64,000 nucleotides of DNA from Corynebacterium sp. (GTDB lineage Bacteria; Actinomycetota; Actinomycetes; Mycobacteriales; Mycobacteriaceae). Every line of letters starts with the position of its first letter. Positions within the stretch are counted from its first letter, which is position 1. Under the pieces are notes generated by a model. It searched no databases. It was not told where the DNA came from and was given only the letters and a program-made list of their open reading frames with translations. The stretch is taken from the NCBI RefSeq assembly GCF_030532195.1, contig NZ_JAUNLP010000003.1:1-64000 (forward strand). Reading direction: 5' to 3'. Below, piece by piece: positions 37,060 to 46,128 of this stretch. A program made the translations under genes and the position numbers.

Positions 37060-37168
37060 CAGCCTATTTGTGGGGTGCAAAAGCCATCGCGGGCTGCTTC
37101 GGGAGCGGTTAACATTTGGGGTTGAGGCATTTTTCGTCTCGCTCCCAACCCCCGGATAGGACAGCGCG

Positions 37169-37822
37169 ATGACTGACAACGAGCCACGGATGCGGGCCGG
37201 CGATAAAGAACGCAATATTGCGCTGGAGCGTCTGGAATGGGCGTTTCACGATGGCCAAATTGACTTCTCCGAGCTCAAAGAGCGAACCGATGCGGCTCAG
37301 CGTGCCAAGTACATCGATGAGCTACCCGCGCTGACCAGAGATTTGTCCGTCCCCTCCGACCTTTCGCTATCACCCCAGCACAAGGACCTGCATATGTCCG
37401 GCAATGCTGCAGCAGGCGAAGGACACTCCAATTTGGCGCAGCTGAACACGTCGGCAGCGGCTACGGGATCGAAAGTCTCGGTGGGAATTTTCGGCGGTAT
37501 GGATAAAAAGGGGCCATGGACCTGTGCGCCGAAGCACACCTCTATCGTGGCCTTTGGTGGCAATGACCTGGATTTTCGGGAAGCCACAATTACCGCACAG
37601 ACGACCGTAATCAATGTCAGCTGCATCTTCGGCGGCATCGACATTATTGTGCCTGACTACTTCCAGGTGGACATTGAAGTCCTGCCAATCTTTGGCGGCT
37701 CAGACATCGTTGGCGCTCCTCAACGGAGCCTGCCGGATACCTCCGCTGGTGCTCGTCCGCGGATTATCGTCCGCGGGTTCGTCGCCTTCGGTGGCGTGGA
37801 TGTAAAGCGAGTACCCGCCTAG
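37169..37822 (+). CDS. DUF1707 plus LiaF-like cell-wall-response domain protein
   Basis: 217 residues. The N-terminal 55 residues (RAGDKERNIALERLEWAFHDGQIDFSELKERTDAA) are a DUF1707 domain, thought to act in protein interaction. The C-terminal half has four repeats of a FGG(M/N/I/S/V)D beta unit (IFGGMD, AFGGND, IFGGID, IFGGSD, AFGGVD), typical of the cell-wall-active antibiotic response family (LiaF/YvqF C-terminus). No membrane helix is evident. It converges with the FUSC gene at 46 bases. The role may be envelope-stress sensing. Confidence 0.8.
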   Translation: MTDNEPRMRAGDKERNIALERLEWAFHDGQIDFSELKERTDAAQRAKYIDELPALTRDLSVPSDLSLSPQHKDLHMSGNAAAGEGHSNLAQLNTSAAATGSKVSVGIFGGMDKKGPWTCAPKHTSIVAFGGNDLDFREATITAQTTVINVSCIFGGIDIIVPDYFQVDIEVLPIFGGSDIVGAPQRSLPDTSAGARPRIIVRGFVAFGGVDVKRVPA

Positions 37823-37867
37823 ATTGCAGGCTCGCTGATACGCAGGGGGCGACGAGCCTCGGCATCC

Positions 37868-39259
37868 TTACTCGTCCCAGACCTCCGGTGGCATGGCGGG
37901 GTAAGGGGTCGTCGGCGGCAGCGTCGCCACTGCCGAACGCCGAGACAGACCACATACCTGCAACAGGTCCACCACCAGCGAGCGGCACTGCGCGAACACA
38001 ACCTGTTCAGAAAGCGTCGCGTCCTCGACCACGCGGGGATGCATTTTCGCTGCTAGCCGACGCAAGTGTCGGACCACATCCTCAAGCTTGACCTCCCCGG
38101 AGGAGTCACTGAGTTGTGCGACAGCGGTGTCCCCGGACTCGTAGGGCAACTCGCCCCACTCTGGGATTTTGCGCACGGAGGCTTCGTCGTCAAGCAAATG
38201 ACTGACCAACCGCGCCGCCTCTGAGACGCCGAGAACGAGATTGCACAGCTCAGGGCTGAAATCGATGTGATCTTCACGGGCGGTGATGGCGCGGCGCGCG
38301 AGAACGCGGATGTTACGCATGGCGTTGTCGACTGGATGGACCATGCGTGACAACGAATGAATGCGCTCGCGCGAACGCCAGAGCAGCGGGGAAATGCGTA
38401 CCTGTTCGTCAGCATCGGCGACGGTGCGGTCCATCAGCGACACCTGCGCCTGCATAGAGCGCACAACACTCAGCGCAGTGCGGATGCGGTCGGTGTCGCT
38501 GTCTTGCATGCCGACGGCGATGTCATAGAGCACATCGGCACCCATGTCGAGGACTTTGGCCACCTTGCGGCGCGCACCGGCCAGCGGGCTGCGCGGCAGC
38601 ACAATGAGCACAATAATGCCGACGAGACCGCCGACCAACGCATCCAACATGCGGTAATAGGAGCCGGAGGTACCGGGCGGAATAATAGTGGCAATCAGCA
38701 CAGCCGATGAGGCTGCTTGGTTGACCACCAATGGACCTCTGCCGACGAACACGCCAATGACCATCGCGACGAACACGCCAACTGTCAGCTGCCAGATGCC
38801 GGGGCCGAGAATGGAGATGATTACATCGCCGATGCCGACGCCCAGTGAGGCCCCGAGCACCAACTCCACGGAATGCTTCAACCGAGGGCCGGCGGTCATC
38901 ACATTAAGGCTGATGAAGGCGGCCATCGGCGCGAAGAACGGTGCCGGGTGATCCAACACGTCGAGTGCGAACCAATAGGCCAGCCCCGCGGCGAGTGTTG
39001 CCTGGACAATGAGCATCCAACGCGACTTCACCCGGGCAGCCGCATGGAGGAAGCGCGTGCGCGGCCGCACCTTTTGACGCAGCTTAGCCGCCGCACGCGA
39101 TGCCGGGTGCAGATAAGTCTGACGGAAATCTAGGAAATCCGGCCGTGGATTGTCCTCGATGAACTGGGTGTCCTTTGCCGCGGCCAGCTCCTCGGCATGC
39201 GTCGGGTCCTTGGTGCCATAGTCATTGGCACCAAAACCCTTGCCAGACATGCCAGCCAT
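37868..39259 (-). CDS. FUSC/aromatic acid exporter-type membrane protein
   Basis: 463 residues. A basic N-terminal segment (about 1-70) is followed by a membrane domain of about six helices (about 78-220: MLIVQATLAAGLAYWFALDV, FFAPMAAFISLNVM, LTVGVFVAMVIGVFVG, AVLIATIIPPG, LVGGLVGIIVLIVLP). A long cytoplasmic helical domain (about 225-460) follows. This is the FUSC_2 layout seen in efflux of aromatic acids. The substrate is unknown. It is oriented toward the DUF1707 gene. Confidence 0.75.
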   Translation of the reverse strand: MAGMSGKGFGANDYGTKDPTHAEELAAAKDTQFIEDNPRPDFLDFRQTYLHPASRAAAKLRQKVRPRTRFLHAAARVKSRWMLIVQATLAAGLAYWFALDVLDHPAPFFAPMAAFISLNVMTAGPRLKHSVELVLGASLGVGIGDVIISILGPGIWQLTVGVFVAMVIGVFVGRGPLVVNQAASSAVLIATIIPPGTSGSYYRMLDALVGGLVGIIVLIVLPRSPLAGARRKVAKVLDMGADVLYDIAVGMQDSDTDRIRTALSVVRSMQAQVSLMDRTVADADEQVRISPLLWRSRERIHSLSRMVHPVDNAMRNIRVLARRAITAREDHIDFSPELCNLVLGVSEAARLVSHLLDDEASVRKIPEWGELPYESGDTAVAQLSDSSGEVKLEDVVRHLRRLAAKMHPRVVEDATLSEQVVFAQCRSLVVDLLQVCGLSRRSAVATLPPTTPYPAMPPEVWDE

Positions 39260-39341
39260 AGCGAAGTCACCATCCTAGATTTTTATCGTCCCAGTACCGT
39301 CAGTACTCTCAACACTGTCAACGCTGTTAGCTCAGGATTTT

Positions 39342-39758
39342 TTAGGCCTCGAGCCCCAGCTCCGGCAGCGCCGATTCATCGCTGTCTCGCAGCAGCGCCA
39401 TCATACGGTCGAACTCATCGTCCTCACCGATGGAACGCGCTGCCTTCGCCAACGCGGCGAAGGCCCGCAGCACACCGCGATTGGCTTCATGGGACCACGG
39501 AATGGCACCGAACCCCTTCCAGCCATTTCCGCGCAAAAGGTCCAGGCCACGGTGATAACCGGTGCGGGCATATGCATAGGCTTCGATATCGCGGCCGTCG
39601 GCAAGCGCGGCTTCAGCCAGCTCAGCCCACGCCTGCGAGTCACGCGGACATGCGCGTACGACGTCCTCAGGACTGGCGCCACCGGTGCGTGCGGCGACAG
39701 CTTCGTCGAGCGCGGGGAGCTTAACGGGAGCAGGAGCCATCATGTCATTGAGTTTCAT
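39342..39758 (-). CDS. DUF3151 family protein
   Basis: 138 residues from the ATG at 39758. Characteristic DUF3151 stretches: DVVRACPRDSQAWAELAEAALADG, EAYAYARTGYHRGLDLLRGNGWKGFGAIPWSHEANRGVLRAFAALA. Helical and TPR-like in composition. It is conserved in actinobacteria and its role is unknown. It lies 98 bases after the GH76-type gene in the same direction. Confidence 0.8.
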   Translation of the reverse strand: MKLNDMMAPAPVKLPALDEAVAARTGGASPEDVVRACPRDSQAWAELAEAALADGRDIEAYAYARTGYHRGLDLLRGNGWKGFGAIPWSHEANRGVLRAFAALAKAARSIGEDDEFDRMMALLRDSDESALPELGLEA

Positions 39759-39855
39759 GCGTCCCATTGTGCCAGCGTTGGCAGCGCAATGGCACCATGA
39801 TCGCTGCTGCCCGCAGTACCGCCAACAGCACTGCAGTAGGGCTGCCAGCCAAGCT

Positions 39856-41067
39856 TTAAGGGCAGGTCGGCCGCGGTATGTCAGACTCTTCCGCCTGCGT
39901 TTTGTTGGCAACGAAATCGGCCACGCGAGCGCAGGCCTCCATCAACATCCAGCCGGAGAGCTGGACGGATAGGTCGCGTTCCTTGATTGCCGAACTGCGC
40001 ACAGCGCCGCCGACTGAACGCGCTACCGAACCGCCCTGCGGGAACTTCGCATCGTCGGTCCAATCCGCGGGGAATAGCGGCAGACCGTCGACTTCGAGGC
40101 GGTGATACCAGCACTTCTCCCCCGAGGTCAGCACGATGCGACGGGCAATGCGGGCCGCCGCGCGGTTCATGCGGTCATCGCTGGGCAACCTCACTGCCGC
40201 ATCGGCGAGATAACGCGCCAAGATGCCGTTGAACAGCCCACCATCGCCACCACCGGCACCGGCGATGACGTTGTCGGTAGTCGCCAAATCCTTAGCCACG
40301 GCGTGGATGAGATTTTGCACACGCGTCAAGTACTTTGTTGCCTGCTCTCGCTGACCGCGGCCGCGAAGCGCCAGGCCGACTTCGAGGCAAGCGCCAATCA
40401 TCACTCCCTGGTTGTACGTGAAAATATCCCTCTGCACGACAGCACCAGTCATAGACAGGCGCATACCGTCATAGAGCAGGCCTGAATCCGCTAGCAGATT
40501 GTCATACGCCCAATCCACCAACGCCGCTGCCTCTGACACATGCCCCTGACGCGCCAGCGCAATTGCCGCAGGCCCATTGGCGGGGATGTTGAAAAAGAGG
40601 TCATCTTCACGCCACGGGAGCACCCCGGTGGACTCCTGCCGACCATCGACGAGGCAACCGATTAACCGTGCCGTCGTTTTGCGAGGTGCCGACGCACCGA
40701 GTGCCGCATCAGCGCGCCCGAGCGCCAGCGTCATCCACGCGCGATCGTCATAGTACTTGTTCTTCGTCAGCAAGGTGAGATTGCGGATGCGAATGCCGCG
40801 AATCGTATGGCGAATGGCGCGATACTTCTCTTTGGAAGGAACGCGATTGGCCGCATCAACCAGACAGTCGAGATAGTGCGCCTGCCACCAGTAGTGCCAA
40901 TTGATAAACAGCTTATGTCGCATCGGCGCTGGCCACGAGGGCGTAGCGAGATTAGTACCCGGGATGCCCCAGAGCTTCGCCGCATGGCGGTTGCGAATCG
41001 CCTGTTCCGCCACGTCCGCACGGTAGGCCCATGTTTCGGCCTCCGGACGCGACATTCTTAAGACCAC
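39856..41067 (-). CDS. Glycoside hydrolase family 76-like protein
   Basis: 403 residues from a GTG at 41067; AAGGAG lies 5 bases before it, which decides this start. The (alpha/alpha)6 fold of GH76 (endo-alpha-1,6-mannanase) is suggested by KYYDDRAWM with the catalytic Asp pair at 107-108, LPWREDDLFFNIPANGPAAIALAR, LLYDGMRL and TYNQGVMIGACLEVG. There is no signal peptide or membrane helix, so it acts in the cytosol. Corynebacteria make alpha-1,6-mannan backbones of lipomannan outside the cell, so the substrate of a cytosolic enzyme is unclear. Confidence 0.8.
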   Translation of the reverse strand: MVLRMSRPEAETWAYRADVAEQAIRNRHAAKLWGIPGTNLATPSWPAPMRHKLFINWHYWWQAHYLDCLVDAANRVPSKEKYRAIRHTIRGIRIRNLTLLTKNKYYDDRAWMTLALGRADAALGASAPRKTTARLIGCLVDGRQESTGVLPWREDDLFFNIPANGPAAIALARQGHVSEAAALVDWAYDNLLADSGLLYDGMRLSMTGAVVQRDIFTYNQGVMIGACLEVGLALRGRGQREQATKYLTRVQNLIHAVAKDLATTDNVIAGAGGGDGGLFNGILARYLADAAVRLPSDDRMNRAAARIARRIVLTSGEKCWYHRLEVDGLPLFPADWTDDAKFPQGGSVARSVGGAVRSSAIKERDLSVQLSGWMLMEACARVADFVANKTQAEESDIPRPTCP

Positions 41068-41115
41068 TGGCTCTCCTTAAAACAGCCTTTCGAACATCTC
41101 TTTTTTAACAGACAA

Positions 41116-41787
41116 TCACCATGCTGTGTTGAGATCCGCGTGAGTACGAATCCAGGAGTGCATCGCAATACCCGCAGCTACCCCCGCATTCATCGAACGC
41201 GTCGAGCCGAACTGCGCAATGGAGACAGTCATGTCCGCGCACTGCTGCGCCTGCTCCGTCACGCCAGGTCCTTCCTGCCCAAAGAGCAGCAGACAGCGCT
41301 CCGGCAGTTCAACGGTCTCAATGGGCACGGAGCCGGGCACATTATCCACGGCCACTACCGCGAGATTGTGCTCGCGAGCCCACTCGATAACATCCGCCAC
41401 CGTCTCATGGTGAAAGAGATGCTGATAGCGGTCGGTCACCATCGCGCCCCGACGATTCCACCGCTTGCGGCCGACAATGTGCACGGCCTGAACCAGGAAA
41501 GCATTCGCCGTGCGCACCACAGTGCCGATGTTGGAGTCATTCTCGAAATTCTCAATGGCCACATGCAGCGGATGGCGGCGTTTATCCAGGTCAGCAACAA
41601 TCGCGTCCATCGTCCAATACCGATAGGCATCAACGACATTGCGCCGATCGCCCTCATCCAACAGCGTCTGGTCGAACTTCGGGTCGGTCGGGCGGGGCGT
41701 ATCCGGGTGCTCCTGCTCCCACGGGCCTACGCCCACGCGCGCCTCAAACCATTCGGTCGGCCCCTTGCCAGGCTCAGGCGCGGTCAA
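41116..41787 (-). CDS. TrmH/SpoU-family RNA 2'-O-methyltransferase
   Basis: 223 residues with a SPOUT knot C-terminal half. Motif 1 is NFENDSNIGTVVRTANAF, motif 2 LLLFGQEGPGVTEQ and motif 3 IAQFGSTRSMNAGVAAGIAMHSW. A 70-residue N-terminal extension precedes it. It should methylate a ribose in tRNA or rRNA using S-adenosylmethionine. Its first bases overlap the YhhN gene's end by 14 bases, and pyrE lies beyond, so these form one operon. Confidence 0.88.
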   Translation of the reverse strand: MTAPEPGKGPTEWFEARVGVGPWEQEHPDTPRPTDPKFDQTLLDEGDRRNVVDAYRYWTMDAIVADLDKRRHPLHVAIENFENDSNIGTVVRTANAFLVQAVHIVGRKRWNRRGAMVTDRYQHLFHHETVADVIEWAREHNLAVVAVDNVPGSVPIETVELPERCLLLFGQEGPGVTEQAQQCADMTVSIAQFGSTRSMNAGVAAGIAMHSWIRTHADLNTAW

Positions 41788-42619
41788 GTGCCAACAGCCC
41801 CTCGACCAGGAACAACTGAGCCACCGTGTAGGTGTCCATCACTGCCGCATTCAAAAGCTTGCCGACGACACCCTCTTCCGCAAACATCTTGCGAGCCATC
41901 AGCAGCACATCGGAAATCAGGAACAGGTTGCCACCGTGACCGAGGCCGTAGGCGGCATCGGCAATCGGCAGGCCCGTTGCCTCATCGGTGCCGACCGCGC
42001 CCGCGTCAGCCAGCAGTGCTGGGTCATCGGCCAGCGCGGAGGTGGCCGCCAACAGTGGGCCGTAGCCAACAGCTGCCGGCAGAACCTCCGGCTTGACTGC
42101 GCCCACCAGCGGAAGGGTGCCCGCCCACAGCGGGAAACGGATAGCCGCACGCAGAGCACTGATGCGCGCCCCGGCACGCCACAGCAGGACGTGGTAGGCG
42201 GCATGGTTGACAGCGAATGCTGCCGAACCGCGGTTCAGGTTGGGCTTATTCGGCATGAGAATCAGGTCACCCAGCCAACCCCCGGCCAGGCCGATGAGCA
42301 GGGTGGTCGTCGTAAAGCGAGACGTTTCGTGGCGGCGGCGCCAAACGTTTGCAGCCAACAGCGGCATGAGAACGGTCTTGGAGACGCGGCGCGGCTTCTC
42401 CCAGCCGAACGCGCTGGAGACCACGTTGACGGCGCTGGCGGCGAGGTAGCCCACGCGCTCCGGCGCGCGGCGAACATCGGAGCTCTCGCCCGCGATGCCG
42501 ACCAGCGCGCCAAGCCCCTCGCCGGTGCGACGGACAAACATCTCAGCTGCGGTTTCCTTGGAACCTGGCAGCTTGGTAGCGGCGAGCTTCGACAGGAAGT
42601 TCTTACCCTTAGTGGCCAT
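41774..42619 (-). CDS. YhhN/lysoplasmalogenase-family membrane protein
   Basis: 281 residues with about seven to eight hydrophobic segments. YhhN family cues: SKTVLMPLLAANV, GGWLGDLILM, FAVNHAAYHVLLW and GGNLFLISDVLLMAR. Mammalian relatives hydrolyse lysoplasmalogen; the bacterial function is unsettled. The N-terminal 60 residues are soluble and specific to this group. It lies 12 bases after pyrE and overlaps the methyltransferase, in the order I recall from C. glutamicum. Confidence 0.78.
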   Translation of the reverse strand: MATKGKNFLSKLAATKLPGSKETAAEMFVRRTGEGLGALVGIAGESSDVRRAPERVGYLAASAVNVVSSAFGWEKPRRVSKTVLMPLLAANVWRRRHETSRFTTTTLLIGLAGGWLGDLILMPNKPNLNRGSAAFAVNHAAYHVLLWRAGARISALRAAIRFPLWAGTLPLVGAVKPEVLPAAVGYGPLLAATSALADDPALLADAGAVGTDEATGLPIADAAYGLGHGGNLFLISDVLLMARKMFAEEGVVGKLLNAAVMDTYTVAQLFLVEGLLALDRA

Positions 42620-42631
42620 TGGTTTTCCCTT

Positions 42632-43192
42632 CTACTCAAGTCCCAGGTCGGACAGACCCAACAGGTAGCGGTATTCCAGTCCCTCGGCCTTAATGACCTC
42701 ATCGGCACCGGTATTGCGATCGACGACAGTTGCGACACCGACGACCTCCGCACCGGCCTCGCGAACCGCGGCGACGGCGGTCAGCGGCGAGTTACCGGTC
42801 GTGGTGGTGTCCTCGACCACCAACACCTTCTTGCCCACGATGTCCGGGCCCTCGATGCGGCGCTGCATGCCGTGCTTCTTGGCTTCCTTGCGCACCACGA
42901 ATGCGTCAATCGGGCGGCCCTCAGCGTGCATGATGGAGGTTGCCACCGGGTCAGCCCCGAGCGTCAAACCACCGACATGGACGTAGTCCCAGTCCGCGGT
43001 GAGCTCGCGCAGAAGCGAACCAATCAGGCGCGAAGCCTCGTGGTGGAGCGTGGCGCGACGCAGGTCAACGTAGTAATCTGCCTCACGACCCGACGACAGC
43101 GTGACCTTGCCATGGACAACTGCCAGTTCCTTGACCAGCTCAGCCAGACGCTGCAAATTTTCCTGATTGACGTTGCTCGTGGGGGTGCTCAT
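42632..43192 (-). CDS. pyrE: Orotate phosphoribosyltransferase
   Basis: 186 residues. The PRPP loop is KVLVVEDTTTTGNSPLTAVAAV, the N-terminal helix motif is GKVTLSSGREADYYVDLRR, and GGLTLGADPVATSI is the base-side loop. It converts orotate and PRPP to OMP. It is the first gene of a pyrE-yhhN-methyltransferase run. Confidence 0.95.
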   Translation of the reverse strand: MSTPTSNVNQENLQRLAELVKELAVVHGKVTLSSGREADYYVDLRRATLHHEASRLIGSLLRELTADWDYVHVGGLTLGADPVATSIMHAEGRPIDAFVVRKEAKKHGMQRRIEGPDIVGKKVLVVEDTTTTGNSPLTAVAAVREAGAEVVGVATVVDRNTGADEVIKAEGLEYRYLLGLSDLGLE

Positions 43193-43243
43193 CTGAGGTT
43201 GTCTCCTAAATAAACGACTGTGTGCTCAAGGATAGGTCTGCAA

Positions 43244-44926
43244 TTACTCTTCTGCGGAATCAGGGGCGGACTTCATGTCCGTAAAGATGCTGGCCGGTTT
43301 CACGTTAGAACGCACCACGCGCCCCTTACTCGAACGCATATGACTGTGCTCCGGATCCTCACCTAACGCGGGAATCTGCTGGTCGGCATCGCCAATTTCC
43401 TCCGACTCACCGACGCTCGAGCCCATCTTTCGCGCCGTCGAACGCGACGGCAACGAAGTCGGATCCAACGGGGTATCACGCTGCGGACGCCACGAAGAGC
43501 TGTCAATCGCCTGCACGTGGGTCTGCTTAGTGCTTTGCGACGTCCGCTGCGGCTGCTCCCCCATCTCATCACCTGCAGCCGCGCTGGTGGCTGTAATCGC
43601 CTCCACGTCCAGCGGCTCGTCACCGTCATCGTGATTGGTGTGGGGGCGCGAGGGAGTCGGCACTGCCTGCAGGTGACCACGCCCGGATTCCGATTCCTGC
43701 TCGGTCAACTGCAGTCGGGTGGGATCCCACTGCTCAGTGTCCGGTGCCACGGTTTCCCCCTCAGCGGGCGGCAGCCTGCGGGCGATGTCGGAAAAATCCG
43801 CCAGGGAGGTCAGGGCGGCGTCCCAGTCAGCGATGACGGTTCCGTCGATAAGCTGTGCCAGTGACCAGGAGTTTTCAGACCACATGCGAGTGATGACCGG
43901 ATGCACATCAACCAGCATGCGTGTCGCGCGCTCATCGAAGATGCGGTGAATAAGTTCCGGGTCGGTAGCGGCGACTACTAGTCCGGCCTCCGTGGCGACA
44001 TGCGGGAGAGTTGTATCGCCACTGCGGCGCAGCTCAAAGACCTCATCGCTGGCAACAGAGCGACGAATAGCCAGCGTGGTGATGCCACCGACATCGGCCA
44101 GGTGCATCTCGCGGCCGAAGGCGAAACCGGACACCACCGCCTTGGCATCTCCCTCGGGAGTGCGCTGCCAGTAGGACGGAAGTTCATGGTCCACGCGGTT
44201 ATAGGTGGCATTACGCTGCTGCGCCCACTGCTTTCGCAGGTGACGAACCTTACGGCCGCTCAAACGGTGCCGTGTCGCAGCAGCAGGCTGGGATGGCTCG
44301 GCTGGTCGTGCGAGCTGGGCTGGTTGGGCCGGTTGTGTTGTCTCTGCTGGGGCACCCTGTGCGTCATCGACGGGTTCATCCGCGGCTTCGGCACTTGTGG
44401 TTTTGTCCCTAGCTGTTTCGAATCCGTCGGCCTCTCCTCCGTCGGACTCTCCTCCGTCGGTTTCATCTCCACCAACTTCGGCATCAACGAAGCCTGCATC
44501 CTCGGTCTCGATGACTCGATCAGCGGATTCCGACTCCGAGGAAGCCTGCGTTGCTGACTGTGGCGCCTGCAGCTCAGCATCACCCGCATTTTCTGCTTCG
44601 ACTTCGTCCACGATGACCGCATCGTCAGCAGGGATTTCCACCGCATCGGCAGAACTTGGTACAACTTCCACCTGTTCCGCTTGTTCCACTTGATCTGCAG
44701 AATCCGGTTGCGTGAGTGCAACCTCTTCCGCCGCCACTTCGGGAACTTCGCCGGTGGGGCTCGTGGATTCGTCGTCAAGCGAGGACGTTGCGCCAACCTG
44801 CGTGGACGCAGAGTCGACTGCGCGGGTGGCGGTCGTGCGTTCGTTGCGACGACGTCGGTCCACGACGAACAGCACAATTGCTGCTGCGATGAGGACCACT
44901 GCGAGGATGAATACTAGGGGAATCAT
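43244..44926 (-). CDS. Large acidic single-pass membrane protein
   Basis: 560 residues. One N-terminal helix (MIPLVFILAVVLIAAAIVLFVV, 1-23) and a basic stop-transfer RRRRNER, then about 200 residues rich in Glu, Asp, Ser, Ala and Gln with an ESDGG repeat encoded by a 15-bp DNA duplication (44432-44461). A folded middle domain (about 225-400: SGRKVRHLRKQWAQQRNATYNRVDHELPSYW and later MWSENSWSLAQLIDGTVIADW) and a polar C-terminus complete it. The topology predicts the bulk in the cytoplasm. No known family is recognised. Confidence 0.65.
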   Translation of the reverse strand: MIPLVFILAVVLIAAAIVLFVVDRRRRNERTTATRAVDSASTQVGATSSLDDESTSPTGEVPEVAAEEVALTQPDSADQVEQAEQVEVVPSSADAVEIPADDAVIVDEVEAENAGDAELQAPQSATQASSESESADRVIETEDAGFVDAEVGGDETDGGESDGGEADGFETARDKTTSAEAADEPVDDAQGAPAETTQPAQPAQLARPAEPSQPAAATRHRLSGRKVRHLRKQWAQQRNATYNRVDHELPSYWQRTPEGDAKAVVSGFAFGREMHLADVGGITTLAIRRSVASDEVFELRRSGDTTLPHVATEAGLVVAATDPELIHRIFDERATRMLVDVHPVITRMWSENSWSLAQLIDGTVIADWDAALTSLADFSDIARRLPPAEGETVAPDTEQWDPTRLQLTEQESESGRGHLQAVPTPSRPHTNHDDGDEPLDVEAITATSAAAGDEMGEQPQRTSQSTKQTHVQAIDSSSWRPQRDTPLDPTSLPSRSTARKMGSSVGESEEIGDADQQIPALGEDPEHSHMRSSKGRVVRSNVKPASIFTDMKSAPDSAEE

Positions 44927-45089
44927 TAATCTCCTAGCTTAAGCCAGAAGCGTTTTTGAAGATGGCAGCGACGAGCGACCGTCCCCCATCTGACACACGG
45001 TCTGTGAGAATTGGCGGGTTAGGTGGCTAGAGCTGGTAGCTCGTCAACCCGGGGAATGCGCCGAAGGTGTGAGTCCGCCGGCCGATTGA

Positions 45090-45920
45090 TTAAAAGCGGA
45101 TGATTGGCAGGTGCGGGTCTCCCGCCCACTGCGACCATCCGCCGACGTACAGCGCGGCGCCGGGGAGTCCGGCTTCCTCCATGGCCTGGATGAACAGTGA
45201 CGAGTGCAAACCAGAACCGGAGTAGACGGCTACCTTCGAACCATCCTCGATTCCGACGGATGCCAGGCGCTCACGGAGCTGATCGACAGGCAGGAATCCA
45301 CCCTGACCGTCCTGCAGACTGCGGGCAGCCAGGTTCACGGCGCCGGGGATGTGACCAGCCTGCAGATCAACACGCTCACGACGTCCCTCGAAGCGCTGCG
45401 CCTCGCGGGAGTCCACAAGAATGCCGTGCTCAGGCCACGTGCGCACCTGCTCGGTGGTCACGATGGGCATGTTGCCTTCCGTGACCTTAATGGTTCCTGG
45501 CTGCGGCAAGTTTCCGGGACCGAAGGCCGTTTCGTTGCCGGCTTCTTCCCAGGCCTTCAGGCCTCCGCTTAGGACTCGGACATTTTGCAATCCGGCCCAG
45601 CGGAGAATCCACCACGCGCGGGAGGCGAAGAGACCATCGCCAGCGTCATAGATGATTACGAGATGATCCGGTTGGATACCCCAGCGGCGTACGGCCTCGC
45701 GTACTCGATCAATGTCCGGGAGTGGGTTACGCCCTTCTTCGCGGCTTGGGACACCAGCGAGGTCCATCTCTGGGTCACAAAATACCGCCAACGGAATGTG
45801 TGCTGTGGTGTAGCAGTCATAGGGTTTTTTGACACGCGACCACCGTGCATCGACAACGACGAAGCGGCCGCCGCCAGAAATCATGTCACGGAGCTCTTTT
45901 ACCGAGATGGATGTCATCAT
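45090..45920 (-). CDS. sseA: Rhodanese-like sulfurtransferase lacking the catalytic Cys
   Basis: 276 residues with two rhodanese domains. The N-terminal inactive domain has VVVDARWSRVKKPYDCYTTAHIPLAVFCDPEMDL. The C-terminal domain has ILVDSREAQRFEGRRE and HIPGAVNLAARSL. The active loop expected as YCGSGVTA reads YSGSGLHS; the codon at the catalytic position is TCC (Ser). Thiosulfate sulfurtransferase activity is therefore doubtful. Its position near pyrE fits sseA of C. glutamicum. It is divergent from the SDR gene. Confidence 0.8.
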   Translation of the reverse strand: MMTSISVKELRDMISGGGRFVVVDARWSRVKKPYDCYTTAHIPLAVFCDPEMDLAGVPSREEGRNPLPDIDRVREAVRRWGIQPDHLVIIYDAGDGLFASRAWWILRWAGLQNVRVLSGGLKAWEEAGNETAFGPGNLPQPGTIKVTEGNMPIVTTEQVRTWPEHGILVDSREAQRFEGRRERVDLQAGHIPGAVNLAARSLQDGQGGFLPVDQLRERLASVGIEDGSKVAVYSGSGLHSSLFIQAMEEAGLPGAALYVGGWSQWAGDPHLPIIRF

Positions 45921-46128
45921 AATCCCGGATTCTAAATCGATTGACTAAATAGCGCGATGTGTTGCGATGTGTAATGCGATTTACACGGAGATTAGCGCGG
46001 CAATCAGCGCGCTGTAGGAAGCGGTGAAGGGCGCTTGAGCGAGCACGTGGATGAGTTCGTTGGCTAGTACGTGAATAAGTACGGCGAAAACCCAATATTT
46101 CTACAAATGTGCTGGGTAGACTGGAACC

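Noticed and set aside
41639..43213. Long plus-strand frame across the methyltransferase, YhhN and pyrE genes
   Set aside because: It crosses three convincingly coding minus-strand genes and shows no recognisable protein features.
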